From contig NZ_JABFCL010000011.1 in assembly GCF_017566145.1 (NCBI RefSeq), positions 19,433 to 83,432 of the forward strand: 64,000 bases of DNA, written 5' to 3'. This document shows, piece after piece, positions 8,500 to 19,022 of the stretch. Within the stretch, counting starts at the first letter, position 1, and each line of letters begins with the position of its first letter. The DNA is from Bittarella massiliensis (ex Durand et al. 2017). Its GTDB lineage: Bacteria; Bacillota; Clostridia; Oscillospirales; Ruminococcaceae. A program made the translations under genes and the position numbers. Below the pieces are notes generated by a model, which saw nothing but the letters and a program-made list of their open reading frames with translations, was not told the origin of the DNA and ran no database searches.

Positions 8500-8651
8500 A
8501 CACTGTAAAATGGATTTTTATACCGGGACGGCTGGGGGCAGATGGGCAAGTGCCGTTTGCTTCTTGCCCCACAGCCAAATACCGCTGTGTCTTCTGCGCC
8601 TGTAAAAGCACAGCCGCAACCGGCCGGCGGCCGGGGAAAGGAGGGGAGAAG

Positions 8652-9206
8652 ATGGGCGAACAAAGTCCCAAGCGCAAGCTGTTTAACATCGTGCTGCTCT
8701 GCTGCGCAGCGGTGCTGTTGGTGGGGGTGGTCAACTACTTTCTCAACGGCCGGGGCCGCAGCAAAAAAATCGACGCCGCCGAACTGATGGAGCGCTACCA
8801 GAGCGCCTGTCAGGAAGCGGGGATAGAGGCTGATTGGGAGGCCATGACCTTTTCTGAAAACACCTGGAACGCCAAATTTGCCGCCGGTGAGGGACAGTTG
8901 GTGATGCGGGTGGAGCAAAACGACAAGGGCTACCTGAAAGCTGCCCAGTTTCAGTGGGACACCGGCTCTGTGAGCGATGAAGAGATGCGCTCTTGGGTGG
9001 ATCTCATGTTTCTCTGCGCCGATGCGGAGTTGGCTGCCAGCGATCTGGACTCGGTCTGGTACAACCTGACCGACGAGTCCTCTATCAAAAAAAACGATCA
9101 GGGGGCCGACACCTCGTCCTACTCGCTGCACAAGATGGCCTATTCCTGGTACCGGGATGAAAACTTCACCGCTGTGCTGGTGGGAGACCCAGGAGCTTAT
9201 CGGTAG
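8652..9206 (+). CDS. Hypothetical membrane-anchored protein
   Basis: 184 residues. One N-terminal membrane segment (about residues 10-28, FNIVLLCCAAVLLVGVVNYF) follows a Lys/Arg-rich start, so the rest is likely outside the cell. The extracytoplasmic part is acidic and rich in Trp and Tyr, with no domain I recognise. AAAGGAGGGG sits 6 bases before the ATG at 8652; longer starts upstream lack one. It has its own promoter and terminator, so it is a single-gene unit of unknown function. Confidence 0.75.
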   Translation: MGEQSPKRKLFNIVLLCCAAVLLVGVVNYFLNGRGRSKKIDAAELMERYQSACQEAGIEADWEAMTFSENTWNAKFAAGEGQLVMRVEQNDKGYLKAAQFQWDTGSVSDEEMRSWVDLMFLCADAELAASDLDSVWYNLTDESSIKKNDQGADTSSYSLHKMAYSWYRDENFTAVLVGDPGAYR

Positions 9207-9261
9207 GTTTTTGGTTTTGATATAAGTATAAAACAAATTGTATATTACTATTCGTATTATA

Positions 9262-9296
9262 AAGAGGGCAGGTTTTCACCGTTTGCCCTCTTTTTC
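9262..9296 (+). terminator. Terminator after the hypothetical membrane protein gene
   Basis: AAGAGGGCA (9262-9270) and TGCCCTCTT (9284-9292), then TTTTC. Confidence 0.8.
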
Positions 9297-9429
9297 TTCG
9301 CCCATCTTTCCTATTATCCTTAAAAGGCGCATCACAGCGCGCCAATTTTTCCTGTGACTCGACAAAAGTGGGGCGTTTTGAATGGCGAAAACTGTTTTGT
9401 TGTGCTACTATATTCATTGGTAGAAAATG

Positions 9430-9456
9430 ACCGGGGGAGATCCCCCGAAAGGAGAG
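9430..9456 (+). promoter_or_regulatory. Hairpin abutting the MATE ribosome-binding site
   Basis: CGGGGGA (9432-9438) and TCCCCCG (9441-9447) form a tight 7-bp stem with a 2-base loop directly before AAAGGAGAG. It could tune translation initiation. There is no T run, so it is not a terminator. Confidence 0.35.
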
Positions 9457-9462
9457 ACCAAC

Positions 9463-10863
9463 TTGGAAGCAAGCGCAGAAAAACAGAGTCAATTTGCCAC
9501 CGGTAACATCTTTAAACTGGTGTTAAAACTGTCCATTCCCGCCATCACGGCCCAGCTCATCAACGCCCTGTACAACATCGTCGATCGGATGTACATCGGC
9601 CGGATGGAGGGGGTGGGGGCCGCCGCCCTCACCGGAGTCGGGGTGTCGATGCCCATCATCATGATCATTTCGGCCTTTGCCGCCCTCATCGGGATGGGGG
9701 GCGCCCCCCTCACCAGCATCCGTCTGGGGGCGGGGAAGAAGGAGGAGGCCGAGTCGATTCTCGGCAACTGCATGGCCCTGCTGGTGGCGGTGGGGTTGGT
9801 GCTGACGGCGGTCTTCCTTCTCTTCAAGCGGCCGATGCTGTTGGCCTTTGGCGCCAGCGAGAACACCCTGCCCTATGCCGACAGCTACCTGACCATCTAT
9901 CTGCTGGGCACCCTCTTCGTACAGACCAGCCTGGGGATGAACGCCTTTATCAACTCCCAGGGGTTTGCCGCCACCGGGATGGTGACCGTCCTCATTGGCG
10001 CAGTGCTCAACATCATCCTCGACCCCATATTCATCTTTGGATTGGGGATGGGGGTGCAGGGAGCGGCTCTGGCCACCATCCTCTCCCAGGCAGTGTCGGC
10101 AGTCTGGGTCATTGCCTTCCTCTCCTCCAAAAAGACCATCCTCAAGATCAGGCGGCCCAACTTAAAACTCTGGACCCCCCACTCGGGGCAGGTATTGGCC
10201 CTGGGAATGGCCCCTTTCATCATGCAGTCCACCGAGAGCCTGGTGCAGATCGCCTTCAACTCCAACTTACAGCTTTACGGCAACGACCTCTATGTGGGGG
10301 CCATGACCATCCTCTCCTCGGTGATGCAGGTGCTGCTCATGCCCCTGATGGGCTTTACCCAAGGGGCTCAGCCCATCATCGGCTACAACTACGGAGCGGG
10401 CAACGCCCACCGGGTGAAAAAGGCGGTGGGCTACTCAGTGGGGTTGTGCATGGTCTACGCCGTGGCCATGTGGCTGGCCATTCGCCTAGCCCCCACCGTC
10501 TTCACCGGCATCTTCACCAGCGACCCCGCCCTGACCGAGACGGCGGTGGGGGCGATGAACATCTTTTTCTTCTCGATGTTCATCATGGGCGCCCAGTGTG
10601 CCTTTCAAAATGCCTTTATCGCCCTGGGAAAGGCAAAGGTGTCCATCTTTTTGGCGCTGCTGCGCAAGGTGATCCTGCTCATCCCCCTCATCTACATCCT
10701 GCCCCACTTCTTCGGCACCGACGGCATCTTTACCGCTGAGCCGGTGGCCGACTTTTTGGCGGCCGTGACCACCATCACCGTCTTCCTGACCCAGTTTGGA
10801 AAGATTCGCCGGGAGATGGATGAGACCCGTCTGCATCTCGCCCAGAAAGAAACCACAGACTGA
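9463..10863 (+). CDS. MATE-family multidrug efflux transporter (MepA-like)
   Basis: Exports cationic compounds by exchange with Na+ or H+. The 466-residue protein has about 12 membrane helices and the family start IFKLVLKLSIPAITAQLINALYNIVDRMYIG, with the repeat motif QGAQPIIGYNYGA near the middle of the second half. The TTG start is preferred since AAAGGAGAG ends 6-7 bases before it; an ATG 36 bases earlier has no ribosome site and lies in the hairpin. It is followed after 83 bases by a patatin gene, possibly one transcription unit. Confidence 0.92.
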   Translation: MEASAEKQSQFATGNIFKLVLKLSIPAITAQLINALYNIVDRMYIGRMEGVGAAALTGVGVSMPIIMIISAFAALIGMGGAPLTSIRLGAGKKEEAESILGNCMALLVAVGLVLTAVFLLFKRPMLLAFGASENTLPYADSYLTIYLLGTLFVQTSLGMNAFINSQGFAATGMVTVLIGAVLNIILDPIFIFGLGMGVQGAALATILSQAVSAVWVIAFLSSKKTILKIRRPNLKLWTPHSGQVLALGMAPFIMQSTESLVQIAFNSNLQLYGNDLYVGAMTILSSVMQVLLMPLMGFTQGAQPIIGYNYGAGNAHRVKKAVGYSVGLCMVYAVAMWLAIRLAPTVFTGIFTSDPALTETAVGAMNIFFFSMFIMGAQCAFQNAFIALGKAKVSIFLALLRKVILLIPLIYILPHFFGTDGIFTAEPVADFLAAVTTITVFLTQFGKIRREMDETRLHLAQKETTD

Positions 10864-10946
10864 CCGCAACCTCAAAAAATAAAAAGCGCGCCGGGCAGCC
10901 CTCTCCAAAAGGGGGACGGCGGAAACAGAACAGGGAGGGAACATCA

Positions 10947-11819
10947 TTGAAAACAGCACTGGTATTGGAGGGCGGCGGCATTCGCGGAACGTACACCGCG
11001 GGGGTGCTGGACGTCTTTTTGGAGGAGGGGATTGCCTTCCCCTATGTCATCGGCTCCTCGGCAGGGGCCTGTAACGCCTGCTCCTACCTCGCGGGGCAGA
11101 AGGGGCGTCAGTACACCATCAACACCAAGTACCTGGACAAGCGGTACGCCGGCTTCTGGCAGTTGATGAAAAACGGCAGTTTCATGAATATGGACTACCT
11201 CTTTCACACCCTGCCCACCGAACTGGTCCCCTTTGACTTTGACGCCTTTGACCAAAACCACACCACCTTTTACGCCACTGCCACCAACTGCTACACCGGC
11301 ATGACCGAGTATTTTGAGAAGGAGGGGATGGATCGCTTCCTCACTCCGGTGCGGGCCTCCTCTTCCCTGCCGCTGATGACGCCGATGGTGGTCTGGAAAA
11401 AGGCCGCCTACCTAGACGGCGGGCTCACCGATCCCATCCCCTTTCAGCGGGCGCTGGAGGACGGAAACGACCGGGTGGTGGCGGTGCTGACCCGCCCCCA
11501 GGGCTATGTGAAGAAAAAGCCGGACAGTTTTCGCGCCATCAAGAGCGTGTACAAGGAGTTTCCCCAATTTGTCGCCGCAGTGAAGGAACGGCCCCAGGTC
11601 TACAACGGCCAAACGGCTGCTCTGGCCCAGTTGGAAGGGCAGGGGAAGGCCTTTGTACTGCGCCCCAGCGAGGGCATTCAGATAGGGCGGGTGCGGGCCA
11701 AGCCCGAGCAGATTGAGTCCCTCTACCGGCTGGGGCAGAAGGATGCCCGGGACAATCTGCCAGCCCTCAAGCAGTTTTTGCTGCAGGGGGACAAGGAGAG
11801 CGAGGAGACGACTCGATGA
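10947..11819 (+). CDS. Patatin-like phospholipase
   Basis: A 290-residue serine acyl hydrolase of the YjjU/RssA type. The oxyanion hole GGGIRG (residues 9-14), nucleophile elbow GSSAG (Ser38) and the Asp of DGG (Asp157) make a complete Ser-Asp dyad. It likely acts on lipids at the inner face of the membrane; no signal peptide is present. It starts with TTG, 7 bases after GGGAGGGA. The last four bases overlap the start of the dehydrogenase gene (ATGA), so the two are translationally coupled. Confidence 0.9.
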   Translation: MKTALVLEGGGIRGTYTAGVLDVFLEEGIAFPYVIGSSAGACNACSYLAGQKGRQYTINTKYLDKRYAGFWQLMKNGSFMNMDYLFHTLPTELVPFDFDAFDQNHTTFYATATNCYTGMTEYFEKEGMDRFLTPVRASSSLPLMTPMVVWKKAAYLDGGLTDPIPFQRALEDGNDRVVAVLTRPQGYVKKKPDSFRAIKSVYKEFPQFVAAVKERPQVYNGQTAALAQLEGQGKAFVLRPSEGIQIGRVRAKPEQIESLYRLGQKDARDNLPALKQFLLQGDKESEETTR

Positions 11820-12781
11820 AAGCAGTGGTTTTGGACGGATACACCCTCAATCCGGGGGACTTGAGTTGGGAGGGGATCTCCTCCCAGGTGGAGGAATTTA
11901 TCCTCTACGACGGCACCCCCCAGGAGCTGGCTGCCCAGCGGATCGGAAACTGCGAAATTGTCTTTACCAACAAGGTGGGGATCACCCGCGAGGTGATGGA
12001 AGCCTGCCCCTCTATGAGGATGGTGGGCTTGCTGGCCACCGGCTACAACATTGTGGATATTGCAGAGGCGGCGCGGCGGGGTATTTTTGTCTGCAACGTA
12101 CCCAGCTACTCCACCCCCTCGGTGGCGCAGATGACCTTTGCCCTGCTGCTGGAAATTGCCAATGGGGTGGGCCTACATGACGAGTCGGTCAAGGCGGGGG
12201 AGTGGACCGGCTGCAAGACCTTTTCCTACTGGAAAAAGCCCCAGGTTGAACTCTGCGACAAGACCTTCGGCGTGGTGGGCTTTGGCAGTACCGGCCGGGC
12301 GGCCGCAGCCATTGCCCGCGCCTTTGGGATGGAGGTGCGCGTCTACACCCGCACCCAGCGGCCCGAACAGTTGGGGGAGGGGATGGCCTTTTGCACCCTG
12401 GACGAACTGTTGCAGACCAGCGACGTGCTCAGCCTCCACTGCCCGCTGACGGATGAGACGCAGGGCCTGATCGACGCCGACGCCCTGCGCCGGATGAAGA
12501 GGGGGGCCATCCTCCTCAACACCGCCCGGGGGGCCCTCTGCGATGAGAGGGCGGTGGCCGACGCCCTGCGCACCGGACAGCTGGCCGGGGCGGGCTTTGA
12601 TGTGGCCTCGGTAGAACCAATTGCCGCCGACAACCCCCTGTTGACCGCACCCAACTGCTTTATCACCCCTCACATCGCCTGGGCGACCAAGGCAGCCCGC
12701 AGCCGGCTGATGGAGGTACTGGGACAAAATTTGCGGGCTTTTTTAGCCGGTAAGCCGCAAAATGTGGTCAATGGACTGTAA
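11816..12781 (+). CDS. D-2-hydroxyacid dehydrogenase (glycerate/hydroxypyruvate-reductase type)
   Basis: NAD(P)H-linked reduction of a 2-oxoacid to a D-2-hydroxyacid. The 321 residues show the two-domain fold: the Rossmann GxGxxG as GFGSTG near residue 155, substrate Arg in NTARGAL, Glu in VASVEP and the catalytic His in ITPHIAWA. The closest remembered group is HprA-like glycerate dehydrogenase, judged from the SVEP and DNPLL motif; D-lactate dehydrogenase is less likely. It overlaps the patatin gene by 4 bases. A long bidirectional terminator follows. Confidence 0.9.
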   Translation: MKAVVLDGYTLNPGDLSWEGISSQVEEFILYDGTPQELAAQRIGNCEIVFTNKVGITREVMEACPSMRMVGLLATGYNIVDIAEAARRGIFVCNVPSYSTPSVAQMTFALLLEIANGVGLHDESVKAGEWTGCKTFSYWKKPQVELCDKTFGVVGFGSTGRAAAAIARAFGMEVRVYTRTQRPEQLGEGMAFCTLDELLQTSDVLSLHCPLTDETQGLIDADALRRMKRGAILLNTARGALCDERAVADALRTGQLAGAGFDVASVEPIAADNPLLTAPNCFITPHIAWATKAARSRLMEVLGQNLRAFLAGKPQNVVNGL

Positions 12782-12812
12782 GACTAGACAGTTTCTTGGA
12801 GTCACCAGACAG

Positions 12813-12855
12813 AAAGAGAACCCTGCCGAAACCGGATTTCGGCAGGGTTCTCTTT
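12813..12855. terminator. Bidirectional terminator between converging genes
   Basis: Perfect 19-bp arms (12813-12831 and 12837-12855) with a 5-base loop, flanked by A- and T-rich ends. It ends both the dehydrogenase (+) and the fur-family (-) transcripts. Confidence 0.9.
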
Positions 12856-13293
12856 TCATTTTTTGATCTTCTCCCGGCACTCGGCGCAGACGCCGGTAAA
12901 TTCCAAGCTGTGGCCCTGCACCAAAAAACCGGTGGTCTCGTAAATCTCCCGCTCCAGTCCCTCCAGGGGACACTGGATGAGGGAAAACCTTCGCCCACAG
13001 ACAAGGTAGTACAGAATATGGCCGTGATGTTCTCGCCGCAGGGCATAGAGGGTGCTGCCGTCGGCTCCTAACCGCCGGTAGACCAGGCCCCGCCCCTCCA
13101 GTGCGGCGAGGGTGCGGTAGACGGTAGAGCGGTTGCAACCGGTTGGATCGCCGCTCTGCTCGGCCACCGCCTCGGCTGTCAGGGGTCCCCCCGCCTGCAG
13201 GAGGGCGGCCATCACCAGTTGGCGCTGGCGGGTGATCCGCATCCCGCCCTGCCGCAGAATGGCGGCGGCTTCTTCTCTCGTCTGGTTTTCCAC
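12856..13293 (-). CDS. Fur-family metal-responsive regulator
   Basis: A 145-residue Fur-like repressor: N-terminal winged helix with RITRQRQLVM (19-28) and the recognition helix STVYRTLAAL (56-65), then a His-rich hinge HHGHILYY. In the usual HHxHHxxCxxCG structural zinc site the first Cys is Tyr96, leaving Cys99; the C-terminal CAEC (137-140) is intact. Metal specificity (Zn, Mn or Ni) cannot be told. The GTG start has AGGGG 9 bases upstream. It is the second gene behind a heavy-metal-type permease, with 42 bases between them, and a palindrome in front of that operon is a likely self-operator. Confidence 0.85.
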   Translation of the reverse strand: MENQTREEAAAILRQGGMRITRQRQLVMAALLQAGGPLTAEAVAEQSGDPTGCNRSTVYRTLAALEGRGLVYRRLGADGSTLYALRREHHGHILYYLVCGRRFSLIQCPLEGLEREIYETTGFLVQGHSLEFTGVCAECREKIKK

Positions 13294-13335
13294 AATTCCA
13301 CACCCCTATGGTTGAAAAACAACCGTTTTTCCCCG

Positions 13336-14223
13336 CTAAAACCCCAGCAGTTGCAGGACAATCCCCACACCGATGCCGATAGCCAGCAGGGTTGCAAAGA
13401 TGAGGACATTCTGCCTCTTGTTGTGATTTTGTTTAAAGAGGACCACTAGTCCCAGCCCCGCGCCGGTGGTGAGCCCAGCCACCACCGAACCAAAGGTGAG
13501 ACTTCCAGAGAGATAGAGCTCGGTCAGCAAAACCGATGAGGCGCAGTTGGGAATGGCCCCTATGAACGCCGCCAGCACCGGCTGCCAGAGACTGTTTTGC
13601 AAGAGTAACCGAGAGAGGTTGTCGGTGCCGATGAGGGCAATGGCCAGGTTGAGGGCCAGCATAATGCCCACGACAAAGGCAAAAATTTGCAGGGTGTGCA
13701 CCGCTGCGGCCCGCAGGAGAGGGTGGCGGCCCCGATAGGCGTCACAACTGCCGCAGCCGTGGTGATGGTGGTGTTCCCCCTCGCGGGTGGCCTGGACAGC
13801 CGATTTTTCTCCCTGCCGGTTTCGGCGGAAGAACAGGTCGGCGATCAGGCCCACCGCCACGGCCAACAGCGCTTTGGTGAGGAGCAGCTGTCCCATCAGT
13901 CCCAGGCTGCCGGGGTTTGCCAACAACACGGGAATGGCCTCGTCAGAGGTGGAGATAAAGACCGCCAGCAGGGTACCGGTGGTGATGAGCCCCCGGGCGT
14001 AGAGGTTGGCGGCGGCAGCCGAAAACCCGCACTGGGGAACCAGCCCCAACAGCGCGCCCCCCACCGCCCCAAAGGGACCGCCGAGGGCCCGGTGCAGGTT
14101 TTTGGCCCGGTGTTCCATGTACTCGATGAGGAGATAAGCTCCAAAAAGGAAGGGCAACATCTTGACACCGTCAATAGCGGTATCGAGGAGTATATCAAAC
14201 AGGGTTTCCATCAATTCAGACAA
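13336..14223 (-). CDS. Putative heavy-metal/manganese exporter permease (DUF2899/ArsP_2-like)
   Basis: 295 residues with about 8-10 membrane helices. The two halves each carry a Pro-x-Cys motif, LVPQCGFSAAAA (62-71) and AIPNCASS, as in the 10-TM permeases annotated as arsenic efflux or manganese transport. A cytoplasmic loop has a His/Cys metal-binding patch (HHHHHGCGSC, 151-160). The TTG start has GGAGG 7 bases upstream; the ATG four codons later is spaced too far. It leads an operon with a Fur-family gene, which supports a metal role. The transported ion is inferred, not shown. Confidence 0.75.
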   Translation of the reverse strand: MSELMETLFDILLDTAIDGVKMLPFLFGAYLLIEYMEHRAKNLHRALGGPFGAVGGALLGLVPQCGFSAAAANLYARGLITTGTLLAVFISTSDEAIPVLLANPGSLGLMGQLLLTKALLAVAVGLIADLFFRRNRQGEKSAVQATREGEHHHHHGCGSCDAYRGRHPLLRAAAVHTLQIFAFVVGIMLALNLAIALIGTDNLSRLLLQNSLWQPVLAAFIGAIPNCASSVLLTELYLSGSLTFGSVVAGLTTGAGLGLVVLFKQNHNKRQNVLIFATLLAIGIGVGIVLQLLGF

Positions 14224-14277
14224 AAGAGGTCCTCCCGGCCATCCGACAATCTCTGCCGCGGCCTACTTCAAAAGAAT

Positions 14278-14315
14278 AGTAGTTGCAACACAGTCGCAAC
14301 TACTTTATGAGTATA
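14278..14315 (-). promoter_or_regulatory. Palindromic operator and -10 box of the permease-fur operon
   Basis: AGTAGTTGC (14278-14286) and GCAACTACT (14296-14304) form a perfect 9-9-9 dyad. On the minus strand a TATACT -10 box (14310-14315) lies just upstream, so a bound repressor would cover the start site. TTGC/GCAA arms are seen in several Fur-family operators, for example the Ni regulator Nur. The neighbouring Fur protein is the obvious candidate to bind here. Confidence 0.6.
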
Positions 14316-14366
14316 CCCCTTTTTTTGTAAAAAATCCAGTGAAAAATAACTTTTTGAAAAATTCGT

Positions 14367-15113
14367 TCAGACCAGGCGCAGAGCTTCTCCCTCTTTGCCG
14401 CCGACAAGGGCCTTGTAAGCAGACTTGAGGCGGGCGCCACAGGCAAGAACAGAAGCGCGGGCCAACACATCCAACACATCCAGGTATCTGCTGTCCAGAT
14501 GGAGCTCGTCTCGGACCACGGAGAGTTCGGTGCAGCCCAGGAGGATCTGTTGACAGCCCTTTTGCCAAAGGCCATCACTGACCTGTGCAAAGGCGATGGC
14601 ATCGACTGGACGGCCCGCTTTGACGTGGCGATAGATGATGTCCATCACCCTGCGCTGGTTGGCCCAGTCGGGCATTACCGACGTGATTCCCCGGTGGGCG
14701 AATGCCTTTTGCAGGAGGCCGGTGCGGATGGTTCCCTCGGTGGCCAGGATTCCCACCTTGCTCACCCCTTCCCTCTGCAAGCAGAGGGCTGCTTCCTCCA
14801 GAGCGTTGAGAATGGGCACCCCTGCCACCTGTTGAAGGGCGTCAAAAAAGTAGTGGGCGGTGACACAGGGGATGGCAATACACCCTGCGCCCAGTCCTTC
14901 TAGGGTCTTGACCGCATCGGCAAGGGCTGGCAGGGGATTGGGCTGGCTGCAGTCAAGAATATAAGCGGTGCGGTCGGGGGTGGAAGGGCGGCTGAGAAGA
15001 GCAATCTCCAGGTGCTCCTGATCGCTCTCGGCATCGGTCATCTCCACACAGCGTCGCATAAAGCAGGCTGTGGCCAGGGGACCAAGGCCACCCACAACCC
15101 CCAAAATTTTCAT
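14367..15113 (-). CDS. Aspartate/glutamate racemase family protein
   Basis: A PLP-independent racemase of 248 residues. It has the family start ILGVVGGLGPLAT and both catalytic cysteines, in IPCVTAHYF (near residue 84) and LGCTELS (near residue 197). The product is probably a D-amino acid such as D-aspartate, or a broad-range substrate as in RacX/YgeA. The start is set by AAAGGAAG 7 bases upstream of the ATG. It faces away from an ATP-grasp ligase across a 228-base spacer with a leader hairpin. Confidence 0.88.
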   Translation of the reverse strand: MKILGVVGGLGPLATACFMRRCVEMTDAESDQEHLEIALLSRPSTPDRTAYILDCSQPNPLPALADAVKTLEGLGAGCIAIPCVTAHYFFDALQQVAGVPILNALEEAALCLQREGVSKVGILATEGTIRTGLLQKAFAHRGITSVMPDWANQRRVMDIIYRHVKAGRPVDAIAFAQVSDGLWQKGCQQILLGCTELSVVRDELHLDSRYLDVLDVLARASVLACGARLKSAYKALVGGKEGEALRLV

Positions 15114-15164
15114 TTTTTTGCTTCCTTTCTCGTCTTTCAATCGGACTTCTTGGCTCTGCTCATA

Positions 15165-15195
15165 AAAACAAAACACCCTGATACAGGGTGTTTTG
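15165..15195 (-). terminator. Leader hairpin before the racemase gene (possible attenuator)
   Basis: CAAAACACCCTG (15169-15180) and CAGGGTGTTTTG (15184-15195) form a perfect 12-bp stem with a 3-base loop. On the minus strand it is followed by TTTTTA, so it looks like an intrinsic terminator sitting 56 bases upstream of the racemase start. It may control read-through or stop an unseen leader RNA. Confidence 0.5.
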
Positions 15196-15341
15196 GACGC
15201 CCTTTGGGAGAACAGGGGCAGTCAGGATTCACTGATTATTCATATTCCGTTATTAGTCTACCAGGTAAATTAGTTTATTATATATATAAATTGTAAATGT
15301 TAAATAAAAAATTTATTGTAAAAATAGACAAAAGGAGGAAT

Positions 15342-16340
15342 ATGCCATTGAATAGAAAAGTGGTGTTGCTGGCGGACCGGGTACAGTCTTACGGAGAGGT
15401 GACTCAGTTCAGCGACAACTTGGAGTGTGTGAGCGAGGCGTATTTTAAATCTCTTTACAGTGGTTTGCAGGAGGTGGCGCCCGCAGTGGTTCACTACAGC
15501 CACCCAGCCCAACTGATGGAGCACATCCGCGAACACCGGGACGACATTGTCTTTACAGTTTGGTCGGGGCGGCGCTCTCGCAATCGGCGTGGGTATGTGG
15601 GCTCCATCTGCGAGGCCTATGGCATCCCTTATGTGGGGGCCGATCCCTACGTACAACTGCTGACAGAGGACAAAAGTCTAACCAAACAGTTCTGTCAGAA
15701 ATACGGCATCGACAGCGCCCGTGAAGTATTGGTGGAGGGTCCTGATCAGCTGCCCCTGATCGATGCTCTGCGCTGCCCACTGGTGGTCAAACCCAACGCT
15801 GAAGGGGGGTCTAACGGCATCACCAAGCGGAGTTTGACAGACAGCCACAAAGGAGCCAAACAGCTGGCCACAGAGCTGCTTACCTATTTTCAACAACCTA
15901 TTTTGGTGGAAGAATACCTTGAAGGACAAGAGGTTTGCGCCAGCATTGCCGGCACCCCAGAGCGAATCGACGTGTTGGAGGCCGACTTGCTGATTTTGAA
16001 CGGAAAGGACTACCAAGCCCACGAAATTTACAGCTGTGAACCCAAGAAGGGGGAGCAGGGAAAGGTGGAGATGGTGCGGGGGACCCATCTGCTCACCAGG
16101 CAGATGAAGGAACAGTTTGCCCATCTCTTCAAGGCCTTGGGCAAGGTGGATGTCATGCGAGTGGATGGCCGCATCGGTCCTGACGGGTTTAAACTCATCG
16201 AGCTTTCGCCCGACTGCTATATGGGGGCAGACGGCAGCACCGCCCTCTGCTTTGAATGGGCGGGGTACAGCTATCCTCAGATGTTGGACCTGCTTCTGCA
16301 AAATGCCCTAGCGGAGTTTGTAAAGAGACAATCTCTTTAG
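15342..16340 (+). CDS. ATP-grasp ligase, D-Ala-D-Ala ligase-like
   Basis: A 332-residue ATP-dependent carboxylate-amine ligase. The ATP-grasp parts are clear: GIPYVGADPYVQ, LVVKPNAEGGSNGI, the clamp VEEYLEGQEVCASI and metal ligands in VDGRIGPDGFKLIELSPDCYMG. It is shorter and more divergent than Ddl. The N-terminal HGxxGEDG is replaced by WSGRRSRNRRGY, and the second metal ligand Asn of ExN is Ser, so the substrate is probably not plain D-Ala. AAAGGAGGAAT fixes the start. Divergent from an amino-acid racemase, which suggests a shared D-amino-acid dipeptide or modified-peptide pathway (inference). Confidence 0.8.
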   Translation: MPLNRKVVLLADRVQSYGEVTQFSDNLECVSEAYFKSLYSGLQEVAPAVVHYSHPAQLMEHIREHRDDIVFTVWSGRRSRNRRGYVGSICEAYGIPYVGADPYVQLLTEDKSLTKQFCQKYGIDSAREVLVEGPDQLPLIDALRCPLVVKPNAEGGSNGITKRSLTDSHKGAKQLATELLTYFQQPILVEEYLEGQEVCASIAGTPERIDVLEADLLILNGKDYQAHEIYSCEPKKGEQGKVEMVRGTHLLTRQMKEQFAHLFKALGKVDVMRVDGRIGPDGFKLIELSPDCYMGADGSTALCFEWAGYSYPQMLDLLLQNALAEFVKRQSL

Positions 16341-16386
16341 TACCCCAAGATCGTCCGCAACAGGTTTGGCCAAACCGTTATAAAAA

Positions 16387-16416
16387 GGGAGCAGCCCATG
16401 GGCTGCTCCCTCTTTT
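16387..16416. terminator. Bidirectional terminator between the ATP-grasp gene and gyrA
   Basis: A perfect 24-base palindrome (GGGAGCAGCCC / GGGCTGCTCCC) has TCTTTT on the right and AAAAA on the left, so it serves both converging transcripts. Confidence 0.9.
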
Positions 16417-16424
16417 CAAAACTG

Positions 16425-18962
<2,538 letters not shown>

Positions 18963-19022
18963 AATGGTTTCTTGCCTCCTCATTGGGGTTTTCGGGTGTG
19001 GGCGGGGGAACGCAGGGGCTTG

